Shown: positions 1-20,897, counted from the stretch's first letter. The stretch: 64,000 bases of DNA from Henricia sp. BOLD:AAB3569 (GCA_037783545.1 JBBELK010001398.1:186001-250000); one strand, 5' to 3'. The notes: generated by a model not told the origin, from the letters alone. A program made the numbers and translations.

Positions 1-233
1 CTTCTATTTTGTGTCATAAATCTGTGTTTTTCTTCGTACTCACGTCGCGATTCCAAACTGTCCGCCATGTTTTACTACTCATGGTTACTGGGTGACGTCA
101 TTACACCAGAGACCCGCCAGCGAGCTCGGGCAGTGGTGGCTGTCACCGGGGCAGACTCGTGTAGCACGTGATGGCTAAAAGAACGCTCCGGTGTAAGTTG
201 GTGTTACACGGTGTAAGCATCTCGAACGCCCCT
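1..233. mobile_element. MITE family A, partial copy at the window edge
   Basis: This is one end of a ~520-bp foldback element whose other copies lie at 58894-59410 and 60209-60736. The terminal word GCATCTCGAACGCCCC is seen at 217-232 and matches, inverted, the start of the other copies. It carries a perfect CRE-type palindrome TGACGTCA at 93-100. The other half lies off the left edge. No coding potential is seen. Confidence 0.75.
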
Positions 234-464
234 ATACAGTTAAAACATACCGGAGTGCACTGTGATGAAATATTCATTGGCGAGATCGTTCACGGGTGCC
301 GACAGGGCGGAGCGAAGAGTACCAAGACCCTGTCAAGGGGGAATGGGCAGAAAAAAAGTTTTTAGGGGAATACAATTTTATGGAAATGGTTTAACAGTTT
401 TTTAGTTCAAAATTGTTTTACTGAAACTGAATGAGTTTGATTTCACACTCTATAGAGCTTCTGC

Positions 465-590
465 ACCAGCGGCCATGACAGGGGGCAGGTTTTTTTTATT
501 TAAATGATGTAACAATAGAACCACAAAGCACCTAATCATACATGACACCTGGTAACAATGTGATTGCCCCCTGTCATGGCCGCCGTGCAA
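465..590. repeat. Small foldback element (~125 bp)
   Basis: The left arm GCGGCCATGACAGGGGGCA pairs with the right arm TGCCCCCTGTCATGGCCGC. The arms of ~25 bp flank an ~80-bp AT-rich loop. This looks like a short MITE. It ends just left of the hAT-like element at 606. Confidence 0.7.
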
Positions 591-605
591 AGGCTCTATC
601 CACTG

Positions 606-1464
606 CAGGGTTGTAGTCGAGTCCATCACAAGTCCAGAGCCGATAAACTCACAAGTCCGTAACAAGTACCGCACAAGTCAGTCAACAGTCCAGTAACAAG
701 AAGCAAAGGATGAACACGCACAAAAGAATGCCTTTGTTGGAGTTCATTTGAATAGCTTGTGACTTGAATTAAGAACCAGGGACTTGTGGTGTACTTCTGA
801 AAGCTTGTACACTCGACCAAAAAAGTTCTGTCACCAGTAAGACATTTATAGATATTTATTATTAAATTGGATTTAATGTAGGAAAATAATATATCAAATT
901 TTAGCTGAACATAACCCTGAAAGGAATAGAGCTCAAGAGAGATCATGATGGCAAGGTTCACTGAACAGGAATGCAACAAAGGAGTGTGGGGTCAGAATGA
1001 AAAACACCAAAGAACAACGATGTCAACTTTATTGCACTCAAGCAAGGGGAGTTACAGTTCAGTATTTTGCTTCCACCATACCTAATGCAATGGCACGATT
1101 CAGATTGGACAATTTAACCATTTTGATTTGGATGTTTTTGACAAGACATTGATAATTTCAAACTCACTTAAAAATTTCCTAATTGTCTACACACAAATTG
1201 CCCAAATCTCAAGTTGCATTGTTCTTTGGTGTTTTTCATTCTGACGCCACACTCCTTTGTTGCATTCCTGTTCAGTGAAGCTTGCCATCATGATCTCTCT
1301 TGAGCTCTATTCCTTTGAGGGATATGTTCAGCTAAAATTTGATATATTATTTTCCTACATTAAATCCAATTTAATAAGAAATATCTATAAATGTCTTACT
1401 GGTGACAGAACTTTTTTGGTCGAGTGTACGAGGACTTACATGTATGGACTCGACTACAACCCTG
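606..1464. mobile_element. hAT-like non-autonomous element with ACAAGTC array, host of a nested insertion
   Basis: The left end CAGGGTTGTAGTCGAGTC and right end GACTCGACTACAACCCTG are inverted repeats. The flanking 8-mers ATCCACTG (598-605) and GTCCACTG (1465-1472) match at 7 of 8 positions. An 8-bp target duplication with CAGGG termini is typical of the hAT superfamily. The interior near the left end is a run of ACAAGTC words. A second element (808-1428) is inserted inside it. A fragment of the same element lies at 17467-17645. Confidence 0.7.
808..1428. mobile_element. Foldback MITE family B, copy 1 (nested in the hAT-like element)
   Basis: The ends TACACTCGACCAAAAAAG and CTTTTTTGGTCGAGTGTA are inverted and the arms extend for ~210 bp each. 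The central ~210 bp is unique. Apparent ORFs starting MLHSCSV are the same arm read from both sides, not genes. The core (about 1010-1230) is in the opposite orientation to that of copy 2. The ends are TA, suggesting a TA target. Confidence 0.8.
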
Positions 1465-1489
1465 GTCCACTGGTAACCAGGTTTTAGCA

Positions 1490-2172
1490 CTTTGAAATGT
1501 CAGCACACATCCGCAACCACCCAAACAATTTCCATCACTAAAATTCATTTCATTTACAATTGTTTGTACTACCCAAACATAGCTAATATTTTTATGAAAG
1601 GAAACTTAATCTGACATTAGCAAAATATTTCCTGCAAAATGTTCAACTAAAATCCGCCTACCTTTAAAAATAGTATACCTGCTATTCCTTCACTGATCTT
1701 GGTAACTATGGAAACGAAGCCAAGATGTACTACTCTGATCCTTGTTCTCATGTTGCTACCCAATTACCAAGAAAAATATTTCCTGAAAAAAAATTCCTGA
1801 GAATAACTTGTTCTCGTTCTAAATACAATAAAATTATATTAACTACATGTAGCATATGTAAACTGTGCAAACCTGCAAAAAGTACATTTGTAAAGTTTCA
1901 AATGCAGCCAATCGTATCTTTTAAAAGTGGCTAACCAATCACGAGAAAAACAAATTGCTAGAAAAAAATCTGTTTTTTTAAGCTCACAAAATATTAACTA
2001 GCGTAGCTTATAACAAACTAAGCACAAATTTTGGTTGGAAATACACAAAGTTTTCTAAATAACCACAAAACTTAAACTTTCTACAAATTCATTACAGAAA
2101 TATCACCACATTGGCATTTATTCATAAAAAAATTCACTTAAAACTTAAGACAAAATAAACAATATCTGAATA
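1490..2172. other. AT-rich stretch with no recognised gene or element
   Basis: I see no splice-flanked coding segment, tandem repeat or clear inverted repeat here. The short ORF at 1725-1934 has low-complexity composition and no recognisable motif. Confidence 0.5.
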
Positions 2173-2674
2173 TACACTGGACCAAAAAAGTTCTGTCACC
2201 AGTAAGACATTTATAGATATTTATTATTAAATTGGATTTAATGTAGGAAAATAATATATCAAATTTTAGCTGAACATATCCCTCGAAGGAATAGAGCTCA
2301 AGAGAGATCATGATGGCAAGCTCCACTGAACAGGAATGCAACAAAGGAGTGTGGGGTCAGAATGAAAAACACCAAAGAACAATGCAACTTGTGATTTGGG
2401 CAATTTGTGTGTAGACAATTAGGACATTTTTAAGTGAGTTTGGATTTATCAATGTCTTGTCAAAAACATCCAAATCAAAATGGCTAAATTGTCCAATCTG
2501 AATCGTGCCTTTGCATTACCGGTAGGTATGGTGGAAGCAAAATACTGAACTGTAACTCCCCTTGCTTAAGTGCAATAAAGTTGACATCGTTTGTTTTTCA
2601 TTCTGACCCCACACTCCTTTGTTGCAATATCTATAAATGTCTTACTGGTGACAGAACTTTTTTGGTCGAGTGTA
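2173..2674. mobile_element. Foldback MITE family B, copy 2 with core inverted
   Basis: The left arm matches copy 1 closely. The right arm is shortened by an internal deletion: the end segment resumes with ATATCTATAAATGTC directly after CTCCTTTGTTGCA. The core at about 2375-2615 is the reverse complement of the core of copy 1 while the arms keep their arrangement. Confidence 0.8.
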
Positions 2675-2827
2675 TGTAGCACATTTCCATTACAAGACAC
2701 ACAAATTACCTACAATACTGTACAAGTTCTACTTGTTGATTTTGCCCGTTGACCTTAGTAACAGTGAGTGATTTTTTGGGGGGAACTGGCTACTTAATAC
2801 GCCTATCAATTGTTTCCCCCACCCCTC

Positions 2828-3234
2828 CGACTCGAGTCCGACTCGAGTCACAATTTTCGTGACTCGGACTTGAGTCACATCAGAAAATGACTCAGACTCG
2901 GATTCGAACATGGTGACTTGTGACTCACGAGTCACATTTCAAAAAAGAAAAAAAGATTCACACGCTTAATGCAGGATTCTTGGGAAAAAAACACTACGAT
3001 GCGTGATTATGTACACTGCCCACCAGGCCGGCAAGGAGCGCACGAGCACGTCATTTCACATTGTGTTAACGGAACTATAGCAGATTGAGTTTCATTAATT
3101 TGGCGAATGAGTGACATGGACTCGGACTCGAGGAAAGTGACTCGTGACTCGGACTCGGGGCTAATGACTGGAGACTCGGACTCGGACTCGAACTCGAGAC
3201 TCGGACTCGATTTTGGTGACTCGACTACGACACT
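2828..3234. repeat. GACTCG-rich self-similar element
   Basis: Two blocks of GACTCG/GACTTG words (2828-2940 and 3110-3232) lie in inverted arrangement around a ~170-bp spacer. The right end, GACTCGACTACGACACTG, resembles the hAT-like terminus seen at 1447-1464. The left terminus is not identifiable, so this is probably a degraded copy of that family. Confidence 0.55.
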
Positions 3235-3351
3235 GCCGGTTAGTAAGTGCTACGGCACGCTTGCGCTGCCATTAGTTTGTACATTAGTTCCGGAAGTAAT
3301 GTACAAACTAATGGCAGCACGTGCACGTGTGATGTAGCACTTATGAACCGG
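3235..3351. repeat. Hairpin element
   Basis: The outer arms CCGGTTAGTAAGTGCTAC and GTAGCACTTATGAACCGG enclose an inner perfect-looking inverted repeat CTGCCATTAGTTTGTACATT / AATGTACAAACTAATGGCAG. The whole 117 bp could fold into one hairpin. It directly abuts the GACTCG element on its left. Confidence 0.7.
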
Positions 3352-3616
3352 ATAGAATACTAAAGTCGGACGTCAATCACTAGGATAACTGGATCTAAAC
3401 ATTCCTTGGTATTCTAAAACATCCACGACCAAAGTGTAGGGAAACAGTTCACTGGTTTTAGAGGAGGCCCAGTAACACTGATAACACACGGAAAGTGCAT
3501 TTTTACTTTCGTTCTCTATTACAGAGGGTTGTGGAGAATAGCAACCACTATCCATTCCTTCTTTCTTTCCGATTAATTAGCATTTTAATGTATTTCCTTT
3601 TTAGGACACTGTAAAA

Positions 3617-4123
3617 TAGACCGATCCAGTAAGCTCCGCCCAATCACAGCCTCAGGTTCAGGTCTCCATTTTGGTTACCCGAGTCCTCAAAATGTTGTGC
3701 ACAGAGCTATGGCAAATGCAGCACAAGTGACGCAAAAACACCATTTTTATCAGCGCAGAGGAGGCCTAGCGGGTTTAAAACGGATTGTATAAGACTATCC
3801 TAACCTACTTTTAATCCCTTCATGAATGTATTTTTGTGTAAACGTGAAAAACTTACCAAAATTAGCTTGTCGTTTTGCTAACTTTTGCATTCACTTCGTT
3901 CTAGATGTGTGTCGAGATGTTTTTGTTCGATGGCGCGCGTTACGTGTATTGCAGGCATGTTGTACGTGCACGCATACGACCGGATACTTAAGTGCACATT
4001 TTGCTTTCGAGCGTGCAGTTTCTGTGTGTGTGTGCATGTTTCAATAAGCGCTGACCAGGGCGCGAACTGACGCACAGCACGGCCACGCAACTCTACTTGG
4101 GCGGAGCTTACTGGACCGGTCTA
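3617..4123. mobile_element. MITE family O, copy 1
   Basis: The ends TAGACCGATCCAGTAAGCTC and GAGCTTACTGGACCGGTCTA are inverted repeats of ~26 bp. The ~510-bp interior has a second copy at 11895-12438. The ORFs within it (3826-4090, both strands) recur in that copy and are not genes. Confidence 0.8.
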
Positions 4124-4934
4124 TTCACCCCAAAAGACAGCCGTTACGCAAAAGGCCTTTTAAAGAAATGCATCCCTAACATCCCTAATGTTACCACACC
4201 CCCACTCCTGTCTGCACATACAGAAAAATTAGGCTATTGTTGAGTAATTTCTAATTTGTCACGACATTAAAATAAATCAGTACAGAAAGACGGCACTTAA
4301 ACCTAACCTTTTGACCTAAATCCACATAACTGGTTTATTCAGAAATGACTAAACGAAAACCTACACAAAGCCACACTGATTCTATTTTTGCTTATATTTA
4401 CATGCAAAAATTCTGCTATTATGTTGATCAAAAATCCTGATTTGAATATAAACAAAAAGTGTAGGAAGTATTCTAACGTGTTACTACTACATGTAGTTCA
4501 TTGATAAACGTGCCTTCTTGATGTATGTGACCTATAAATGTGTTCTGAATACAGCACTGATTAAAAGATAGGCTACATGTTGCAAAATAAAACATTACCT
4601 TATCTTGGAATGAAATCAACTACATGTACTAAAATTCAGATTCTTTCTCAAAGTAGCCTTGATCGATTACTTATTATACAAAAAATGTACTCATAATATA
4701 AAATATTAAAATGCACAATTTGGAAAAATCACATTTTATGATGTTTCTCCAATCTATTGTGCAGTACAAAGTATGGCCTAAAGCGCAACATTATCAATTT
4801 AAAAAAGCCCTAACCACGTTTATTGGCAGACCAACCCCAAAATTTCCACTGCAAGTTTACATTTCTGCGTACCAAGTCTAGAGTACATTAAAAATTACCC
4901 TTCATCTGAAACAAACTAAAATACACTACTACAT
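4124..4934. other. AT-rich stretch with no recognised feature
   Basis: No long ORF, exon-like segment or clear repeat is seen. It lies about 4-5 kb downstream of the hnRNP stop codon on the minus strand. A long hnRNP 3' UTR reaching this far cannot be excluded without transcript data. Confidence 0.4.
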
Positions 4935-5331
4935 AAACTCCTCGAAAACATTTCTCTCTTGTTACCAAGTATCATTGGAAAGCCCTGTTATTCCTCTTTA
5001 CAATGACGTTTAATTTGTTATGATTAAGCAATTGGGGGATGTGCAGCACAGCTGAATACAGGGGTGGGTGTAAAGTGCATTTCTATTGTCAAAAAGTGTA
5101 TTGACACATTCCCATCCCCCAAGCAAAAGAGGAATGCACTGTATGAGACAATAGCAGTGAATTTTGCGACATTTCACTTTACACCCACCCCCGTATTCAG
5201 CTGTGCTGCACATCCCCCAATTGCCTAATCATAACAAATGACACATCATTGTAAAGAGGAATAACAGGGCTTTCCAATGATACCAAAAATGACTTGGTAA
5301 CGAGAGAAATTTTCGAACTTTTTGAGGAGTT
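4935..5331. mobile_element. Foldback MITE family C, copy 1 (diverged)
   Basis: This is the oldest-looking member of a family with six copies here. The ends are AAACTCCTC... and ...GAGGAGTT. The long arms carry CAATTGGGGGATGTGCAGCA and its complement. The terminal AGTTCGGAAAGTCAAG blocks of the other copies are partly lost. Confidence 0.8.
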
Positions 5332-5898
5332 GATATGCTGCACGGAATCTAAATAAGGGACGGTAAATTTGCCAGATTTTTGTTTTAAATATATATACTT
5401 TGGTAACAACTGAGCTCAGAAAGAGTATTTTACCTCAAAAATCAATCCAAACAAACTGCTTTTTGTGTATTTTCCTTCAGATAAAGACCTTCAATATTAC
5501 AACGCTAAAATAAACAAATACACCAATATGCCTGTACTATCTAGCATTCATTTGGCCACTGTTGATGTTTCACAAAGTTCACAACACTAATTACTTAATC
5601 ATAATCCAAAAAATTACACCATTAAAAAGAAAATATGTAATATACATAAACTTAACTTGATAATCTGACCTTATACAATTCATAATACACAACACCCACT
5701 ACATGTAATACGGTAGCAAAATCCTGTTAAACTGCTTAGAGATGCACTAAAATAAGTCACTACATGTACCTACTAATGTTTGGAATAAAAATTCTTTCAA
5801 ATTGATATTTCACGGCATCAACATTTTCCCAATAACATCTTTAACTACTGTTTTGAGGGCCACTGGACTGCCAGGCTTAGTAAGGTAATTTTAATGTC
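5332..5898. other. AT-rich stretch with no recognised feature
   Basis: Nothing coding or repetitive is recognised between the family C and family T elements. Confidence 0.4.
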
Positions 5899-6392
5899 GG
5901 TGTTCTCCACTGCCGGTTTTGTCCGGGGACGCCGCCCAGACAAAATCATCACAAGTACCGTTAGCGCCCGGACAAAAAACTTGGCTGCCCGGACAAAAAA
6001 TAAATAAATTTTCCCCGTCTAAAACACTATGAAAGTACAGCCATGTCATTTCAAAGTTAGGTTCAAATTCTCCGAACGTGATTCGCTAGCCACTGGTGTC
6101 ATTATCATGATTATCGTTCACTTACCACGCATATCTATCCGATCGGCGACCCAAATCCATGTCGATAAAAATAACGGCCATGACAGTTACATGGAATTGT
6201 TTTTTAACAGCACCCTCAAGTGGCGATTGTGTTCACCTGTTGAGGGCGCTGTATGCTCAGCACAGTGGCGTAGCTACGGGGGCGTGCGCACCACGACCGC
6301 TGCTGCATGCTACCACTACTGCTAACCACAACCCCTCCCCCCGCTGAGCGACTTCGGCGCGCCCGGACAAAATTTGGACCAGTGGAGAACAT
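5899..6392. mobile_element. MITE family T, copy 1
   Basis: The left end TGTTCTCCACTG and right end CAGTGGAGAACA are inverted, and GTCCGGGC/GCCCGGAC words are reiterated inside both arms. A related copy is at 12640-13002. About 6258-6350 contains CAGTGGCGTAGCTACG and is absent from the second copy, so it may be a later insertion. Confidence 0.7.
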
Positions 6393-6529
6393 TGGTATGT
6401 TAAACATGGTCTAGTGTTTTCTTTTATTATACCAAACTAATTGATGCCACTGTTTTTTGTCAGTTTTGTTTCTCATTTTCAACATCAACCTTTTATCTAG
6501 AAGTGGTGAATTTGGTCTACTTCTAAAAC

Positions 6530-7450
6530 AAATCTCTGGTCTCTTGTAAACCTAAGTTGAATGATTCTGTAAATTTAAAGTAAACTCAAATCTCACTACA
6601 TAATGCAAAAGTCAAGTTATTGTAAACCTAAAGGCATAGCTGCAAAATAAACTCCTCAAAAAAAGTTCGGAAAGTCAAGTTTGACTGACGATTTATCTCT
6701 TGTTGCAAAATAATTTTCCTTGAATTTTATATCATTCGAAAGCCCTGTTATTCCTCTTTACGATGTGTCATTTGTTATGATTAAGCAATTGGGGGATGTG
6801 CAGCAAGGCTGAATACGGGGGAGGGTGTAAAGTGAAATGTTACAAAATGCATTGCTATTGTCAAAAAGTGCATTGACACATTCCCATCCTCCAAGCAAAA
6901 GGGGAATGCACTGCATGACAATAGCAGTGAATTTTGTGACATTTCACTTTCCACCCACCCCTGTATTCCGCTATACTGCACATCCCCCAATTGATTAATC
7001 ATAACAACATAGCTGTAAAGAGGAATAACAGGGCTTTCCAATGATACCAAATTCAAGGTAAATGATTTAGTAACAAGAGAGAAATCGTCAGTCAAACTTG
7101 ACTTTCCGAACTTTTTTTGAGGAGTTTAGTTTGGGTACTTTGGGAAAATCTTAAATGACTCCCACATAAACCTCTTGAGAACTGGAAATTTCACTACAAA
7201 ACGAAAAACTCGGCGAATGTTCTTGTAAACCAAGTATAGTTGCAAAATAGTTTGGGAAATCATAAACGACTTACATATAAAACCTCCCAGGAACTGTAAA
7301 TCTTGCTACATAATGCAAAACTCAGTAGGGTTACTCGTAAACCTATAAAGTTGCAAAATATTTTGGAAAAATATTCAATGACTTTCACAAAATATTTCGA
7401 GTTACAGTAAACCTTACCTGACTTAAACATAAACCAGGATGATCTACATA
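6530..7450. repeat. Degenerate ~130-bp tandem repeat, interrupted by a MITE
   Basis: Three or four diverged units share the order CACTACATAATGCAAAA ... TGTAAACCTA ... GTTGCAAAATA. Units are recognisable at about 6540-6650, 7150-7260, 7270-7370 and weakly beyond. The family C element at 6649-7127 interrupts the series. The block lies 1.6-2.5 kb downstream of the hnRNP stop codon. Confidence 0.5.
6649..7127. mobile_element. Foldback MITE family C, copy 2
   Basis: Starts AAACTCCTCAAAAAAAG and ends CTTTTTTTGAGGAGTTT, with two ~235-bp arms nearly complementary along their whole length. It is inserted in the degenerate tandem repeat. Confidence 0.85.
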
Positions 7451-7564
7451 CACGTAAAATATCAACTAAACCTCAGCGAGTCGCTTAAACCCCTAAATTT
7501 TATTTTTCATTATCAAAAGCTGCACGGTGGATTTTTCAAAGTTATTTACTTACACATAAATCTG

Positions 7565-7640
7565 CTAAACCTTTAATAAAAATACGGGTGTCGTGTTATC
7601 GTTTCTGCTAAACCTTCAATAAAAATACGGGTGTTGTGTA
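7565..7640. repeat. Short tandem duplication (~45 bp x 2)
   Basis: CTGCTAAACCTT followed by AATAAAAATACGGGTG occurs twice, 45 bp apart. A minus-strand AATAAA lies nearby at 7504-7499, a possible but unproven polyadenylation signal for the hnRNP gene. Confidence 0.5.
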
Positions 7641-8194
7641 TTATTTTTCCTTCTGGTGCTTAACTGAAATCACTAAAATCTGGATCCTGTCTTGCCCTGG
7701 GGGCAAACTGATTCTGACTACATGTGTCACGGTATGTGGCACCCTGTGTGGTACAGCCTGTCTCTGCCTGTAACTTCTAATCTGTCCCCTTTCTACAAAC
7801 CCTGTGGCAAAAAGCAACACTGTAAACATTAAAACGAAACAAAATTGTAACTTTTACTGAAACTAGACATGTCCTGTGTAATGGTTTTTAGCCAGAGGGG
7901 CATCTGGGTGTGTTTCTGGTAACTCTGTGCACTCTTTGGGACTCTTTTTAGAAATAATTTAACCCTCCAATTTTGCTGATTTGTCAATTTGATATCTACC
8001 ATATTAACTGCAACAATGAACCTGCTGAAAGGGACTCATAAAGATATGGTGCACACTGATTCAAAATCTGCGGAGATATGGTTATTTCAGGCACATGTAA
8101 CTTGAAATTTTGCAACTCTGGTCGACAGCTTTTTCATGTTACATTATTTTGAAACACCACAGAATTTAGTACGGGAAAATCTAGGTGACACTAT
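7641..8194. other. Flank of the hnRNP gene, no recognised feature
   Basis: No repeat or exon is recognised. It may be part of the hnRNP 3' UTR, which I cannot delimit. Confidence 0.35.
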
Positions 8195-8594
8195 GGCCCA
8201 CTTCAAACGTCGCGCTTATGCCGTGTCGAATTAAATTAAACTTGATTTTTTTTAATTGGACAGTCGACACGGCACAAGCACGACATTTGAAGCCATTTGG
8301 CTCGGCAAAATGAGTTTGACACGGCAGAAGATTTTAGCTCGACAGGGTATGCCGTCCTAACTCTATTTAGTGCGGCACAAGCACGGCTTGGCTTCAAACG
8401 TCGTGCTTCTGCCGTGTCAAATTTAATTCGACGTGCACAATACCCATCTGCCATGTTGGATGTATTTAAGCTCGACTGGGAGTTTGCAATTAAGTTCGAC
8501 ATTTGAAGCCACTGCCGTGCTAACATCGTGCCAACGTCGTGCCAAGTTGAATTTAATTTGACACGGCATAAGCGCGACGTTTGAAGCGGGCCTA
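8195..8594. mobile_element. MITE family E, copy 1, with reiterated GCCGTGTCGAA words
   Basis: The ends GGCCCACTTCAAACGTCGCG and CGCGACGTTTGAAGCGGGCC are inverted. Inside, the words AAACGTCG, GCCGTGTCGAA and their complements recur many times in both orientations, so nearly the whole element is built from them. The second copy is at 55042-55505. Confidence 0.8.
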
Positions 8595-8669
8595 AGTGTT
8601 ACCAAGTTAAAGGCCTATTATATCAAATGCAGATGAAACTTTTGGTGAATTTCAGGAACAACATCATTA

Positions 8670-8970
8670 CATAACTAAAGAATAATGTTAATAAACTGCC
8701 TTGTAGAAATTTCAGCCACATAGGTGCATTAATACTTCAGAAAACCTTAAAAATCCATGCGTGGTTTTTGTGTTGAATGAATTGTATCATTCGCAAACAA
8801 TTTTTTAAAAGCACTTTAGTTGGAAATTTCTCCCACAAAGGTGCCATTTTACACAGGAAAAAAATCATGTGGTGTTTGTTACCATCGCTATCAACACTTT
8901 TAGTCTGGTTTTTCTTGTCAACTCGTGAAGTAACATTTTGGGTCACTGCAAATGATGTAATGGGGCTTTA
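8670..8970. repeat. Interspersed repeat J, copy 1
   Basis: Shares the string of landmarks TTTCAGCCACATAG, CTTCAGAAAACCTT, CATGTGGTGTTTGTTACC, TTTTTCTTGTCAACTC and TGGGGCTTTA with copies at 46895-47271, 57943-59487 and 59990-61141. This is the only copy next to the hnRNP stop codon. Confidence 0.75.
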
Positions 8971-9053
8971 TAATACCAGAACAAATTCAGAAAAAAACTT
9001 AGCATCTAGATTTCTAAACTTACCTTATCGAATTAAGATGTTCATTTGTGGGA

Positions 9054-18654
<9,601 letters not shown>

Positions 18655-18960
18655 GGTTGATTTTTTGGCAATGTTGGCACTTTTCGCGAGGTTTTCTTGA
18701 GGGTTTTTCACAACTATTGTTGACGGCCGATTTTCTTTCACGTTGTCGTTGCACGCGTGCTGGATATGCACAAAAGATATGCATGCGCGTGGGTCCGGGT
18801 ACGTATAGACTTGATATCAAGTCGGTAACTAGTACTAGACCGGTTGATTCGTAAACCGCAGCAGCGTAGTCGCGAATGGACTGGGAACAAGTCTAGTCGA
18901 CCTCTAGTTACCGACTTGAGAAACCTCTCTGTCTTTTTTTTACACGGGCTATGGAGTTTG
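18655..18960 (-). promoter_or_regulatory. Probable hnRNP 5' flank with a 15-bp inverted repeat
   Basis: Position alone suggests 5' UTR and promoter. CAAGTCGGTAACTAG (18818-18832) and CTAGTTACCGACTTG (18904-18918) are a perfect inverted repeat 71 bp apart, and the palindrome TTGATATCAA overlaps the left arm. No TATA box or initiator is convincing. Confidence 0.3.
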
Positions 18961-19142
18961 CTACCAGAATTAAACGTAGAGATCTGATTGGTCGAGACCA
19001 ATCAATATTCATGCATCATTTTCAAAAAAATGTGGTTAAATATTGCCCCAGATCGCACCACAGAGCATCTAGAATCCATCTAGAAGCCGTTAGGGCTTCG
19101 CGCTACGCGCTCGCTATTTCATTGTCATCAGCATTTCATGCT

Positions 19143-19719
19143 TAAAGGGCCCTTATTTAGGATTTTTATCAATGAAATCTATGCTTTAAAACCACTCTAC
19201 TCAGTTAAAGTCATAAAAATCCTATTTGGAGCTTGCTTTGGGGGTTAAAACAAAGGTTTTTAGTTTTTATGCTAATGCGAATATGCATATTCATGACCAA
19301 GGTCACTATGTCACAAGAGGCAAACACAGGAAAATCACATTCAACTGTGCACAAAAGATTCCACTTTTTTCTCAATTTTCCTGAAACTTTTGTAGTCCAT
19401 GGCTGTTTGAGTTTGTTTTACATGTTGCCTGCTGTAAGCCATGACAAAACTGGGGGTAGAAACTGCAGCAATTTGTCACAAGTCCAACTTGAAGTCTTAT
19501 GTTTTTTCTTAACTTTTCCCTTCTGTCTTCCTTATGTGATGCACTCAAAACAGCGCCCTCTGTTTGTGATTTATTGCAGTGAAATCTTCAAAGTTGAAAA
19601 AGGCCACCTTTTATTAATTTTACATCCAAACGAACAATAGTATGTCTTTCTGAACAAGTATTCCGTCATTATGAAGCAAAGCTTAGGCACAAAGTTGTTT
19701 AGCATGTCACGCCCTTTAA
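19143..19719. mobile_element. TTAA-ended element family M, copy 1
   Basis: The ends TTAAAGGGCCCTTATTTAGG and ...GCCCTTTAA are inverted over about 10 bp only. The interior is ~95 percent like copy 2 at 42042-42620 by eye. The ORF at 19233 recurs in copy 2 and carries no recognised domain. Confidence 0.75.
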
Positions 19720-20061
19720 ACATTTCACGCCCCACCCCCCTTTTCAAAATCCTGAATCCGCCCCTGATCATAGTAATACTTCGACCTTTCCTTTGGCCCA
19801 AGTTTCGGTTAACAAATCAATTAAAAAATCGTAGCCGACAATTCTCTCAATTGTTGTGGGGGAGATTTTTTTTTTTTGTACTGTGTATATTATTTTATTC
19901 TACACTTATGTATGTACGCAGTATAAATGCTCGTGACTCAAAGAAGACCTACTACATTTCGCTAAAAGTTAAACGCAGTTCATCTGAATAAATATACGTA
20001 TCTATTGAAAAATGTTTTTACTGCATATTCATTTCAACACCCACCACCACCAACAGCGAAT

Positions 20062-20260
20062 CGCCGGCCCGACATTGAAACCAAAAATTCACCCGGAGGC
20101 CGCATACAACACTGTACAAACTGTATGGGCAGAAAATCGCGTGATGTTATTGTGAGGCAATGCACTTTGATCTATGTGGGCGCTGTCTGCTAGCTCTGTT
20201 GTGATTGGTCGGCGGGTTCGGCTTGATTGACAGGTCGGAACTATGCATTGCATTGTAAAG
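20062..20260. repeat. Interspersed repeat, inverse copy of 39412-39600
   Basis: Landmarks ACAACACTGTACAAACTGTA, TCTGTTGTGATTGGTCGGCG and TTGACAGGTCGGAACTATGC recur in reverse complement near 39412-39600. No terminal inverted repeats were found. Confidence 0.7.
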
Positions 20261-20384
20261 TTGAAATCACTTCTATCTTCCATTTGACGGAGCACAGAGG
20301 AAGGAAACAAGGCTTTTTGATGAATTTGATTTATTTTTAGGAAATAAAGATGGGTTTGGACGGTCTTAAACTGTAACGTTTATA

Positions 20385-20623
20385 ATCCGTATTACTATTC
20401 AACCTTGCGACTCGGACCATAGGGCCAGGGTGACGCAACTTTACCGGAAGTTCCGGTTCTGTGACCTCGAGCGCGGTAAAAACAAACGCCCGCTCTCATA
20501 GAGCAACACGCGAGCGGGCGTTTGTTTTCGCTGCGCTTGAGGTCACAGAACCGGAACCTCCGGTAAAGTTACGTCCCCCTGGCCCTATGGTCCGAGTCGC
20601 AAGGTTGAATAGTAATACGGATT
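20385..20623. repeat. Near-perfect 240-bp palindrome
   Basis: The arms AATCCGTATTACTATTCAAC and GTTGAATAGTAATACGGATT continue inwards through GACTCGGACCATAGGGCCAG, CCGGTTCTGTGACCTC and AAACAAACGCCCGCT to a ~15-bp centre. It lies between the two divergent genes, 950 bp from the TRAF3IP1 start codon. Confidence 0.85.
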
Positions 20624-20897
20624 GAGAGCGCAAAATGTCATCAAAATGGTAATGAGAAAAATATGACAAATGATATGGTATATATGGTATCAGAATCTCA
20701 ACACCAATGGGAAAAAATGGGGGCTCAAAAATGGAATATATTATGGACACTCTATTAATGAATGACAGTTCTTTTAGATTGGTATGGTTTCCGATCCTAT
20801 CGCTAGATCGATCATGCTCATCTATAGTCTGGTTCCCGGACCAAAATATTCGATCACTAGACTAATTGTAAGGTCCGGCAACCGCCAGTATACATGT

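Noticed and set aside
626..2344. Several ORFs beginning MLHSCSV, looking like a small gene family.
   Set aside because: They are readings of the arms of foldback family B, on both strands.
3373..3555. 60-codon minus-strand ORF (MDSGCYSPQPSVIENE...).
   Set aside because: Lies between two MITEs with no splice partners, repeat support or recognised family; too short to claim.
6781..7095. Similar ~100-125 codon ORFs ([20 protein letters not shown]) at six places.
   Set aside because: All fall on arms of foldback MITE family C; no protein signature, and the same arms read open in both directions.
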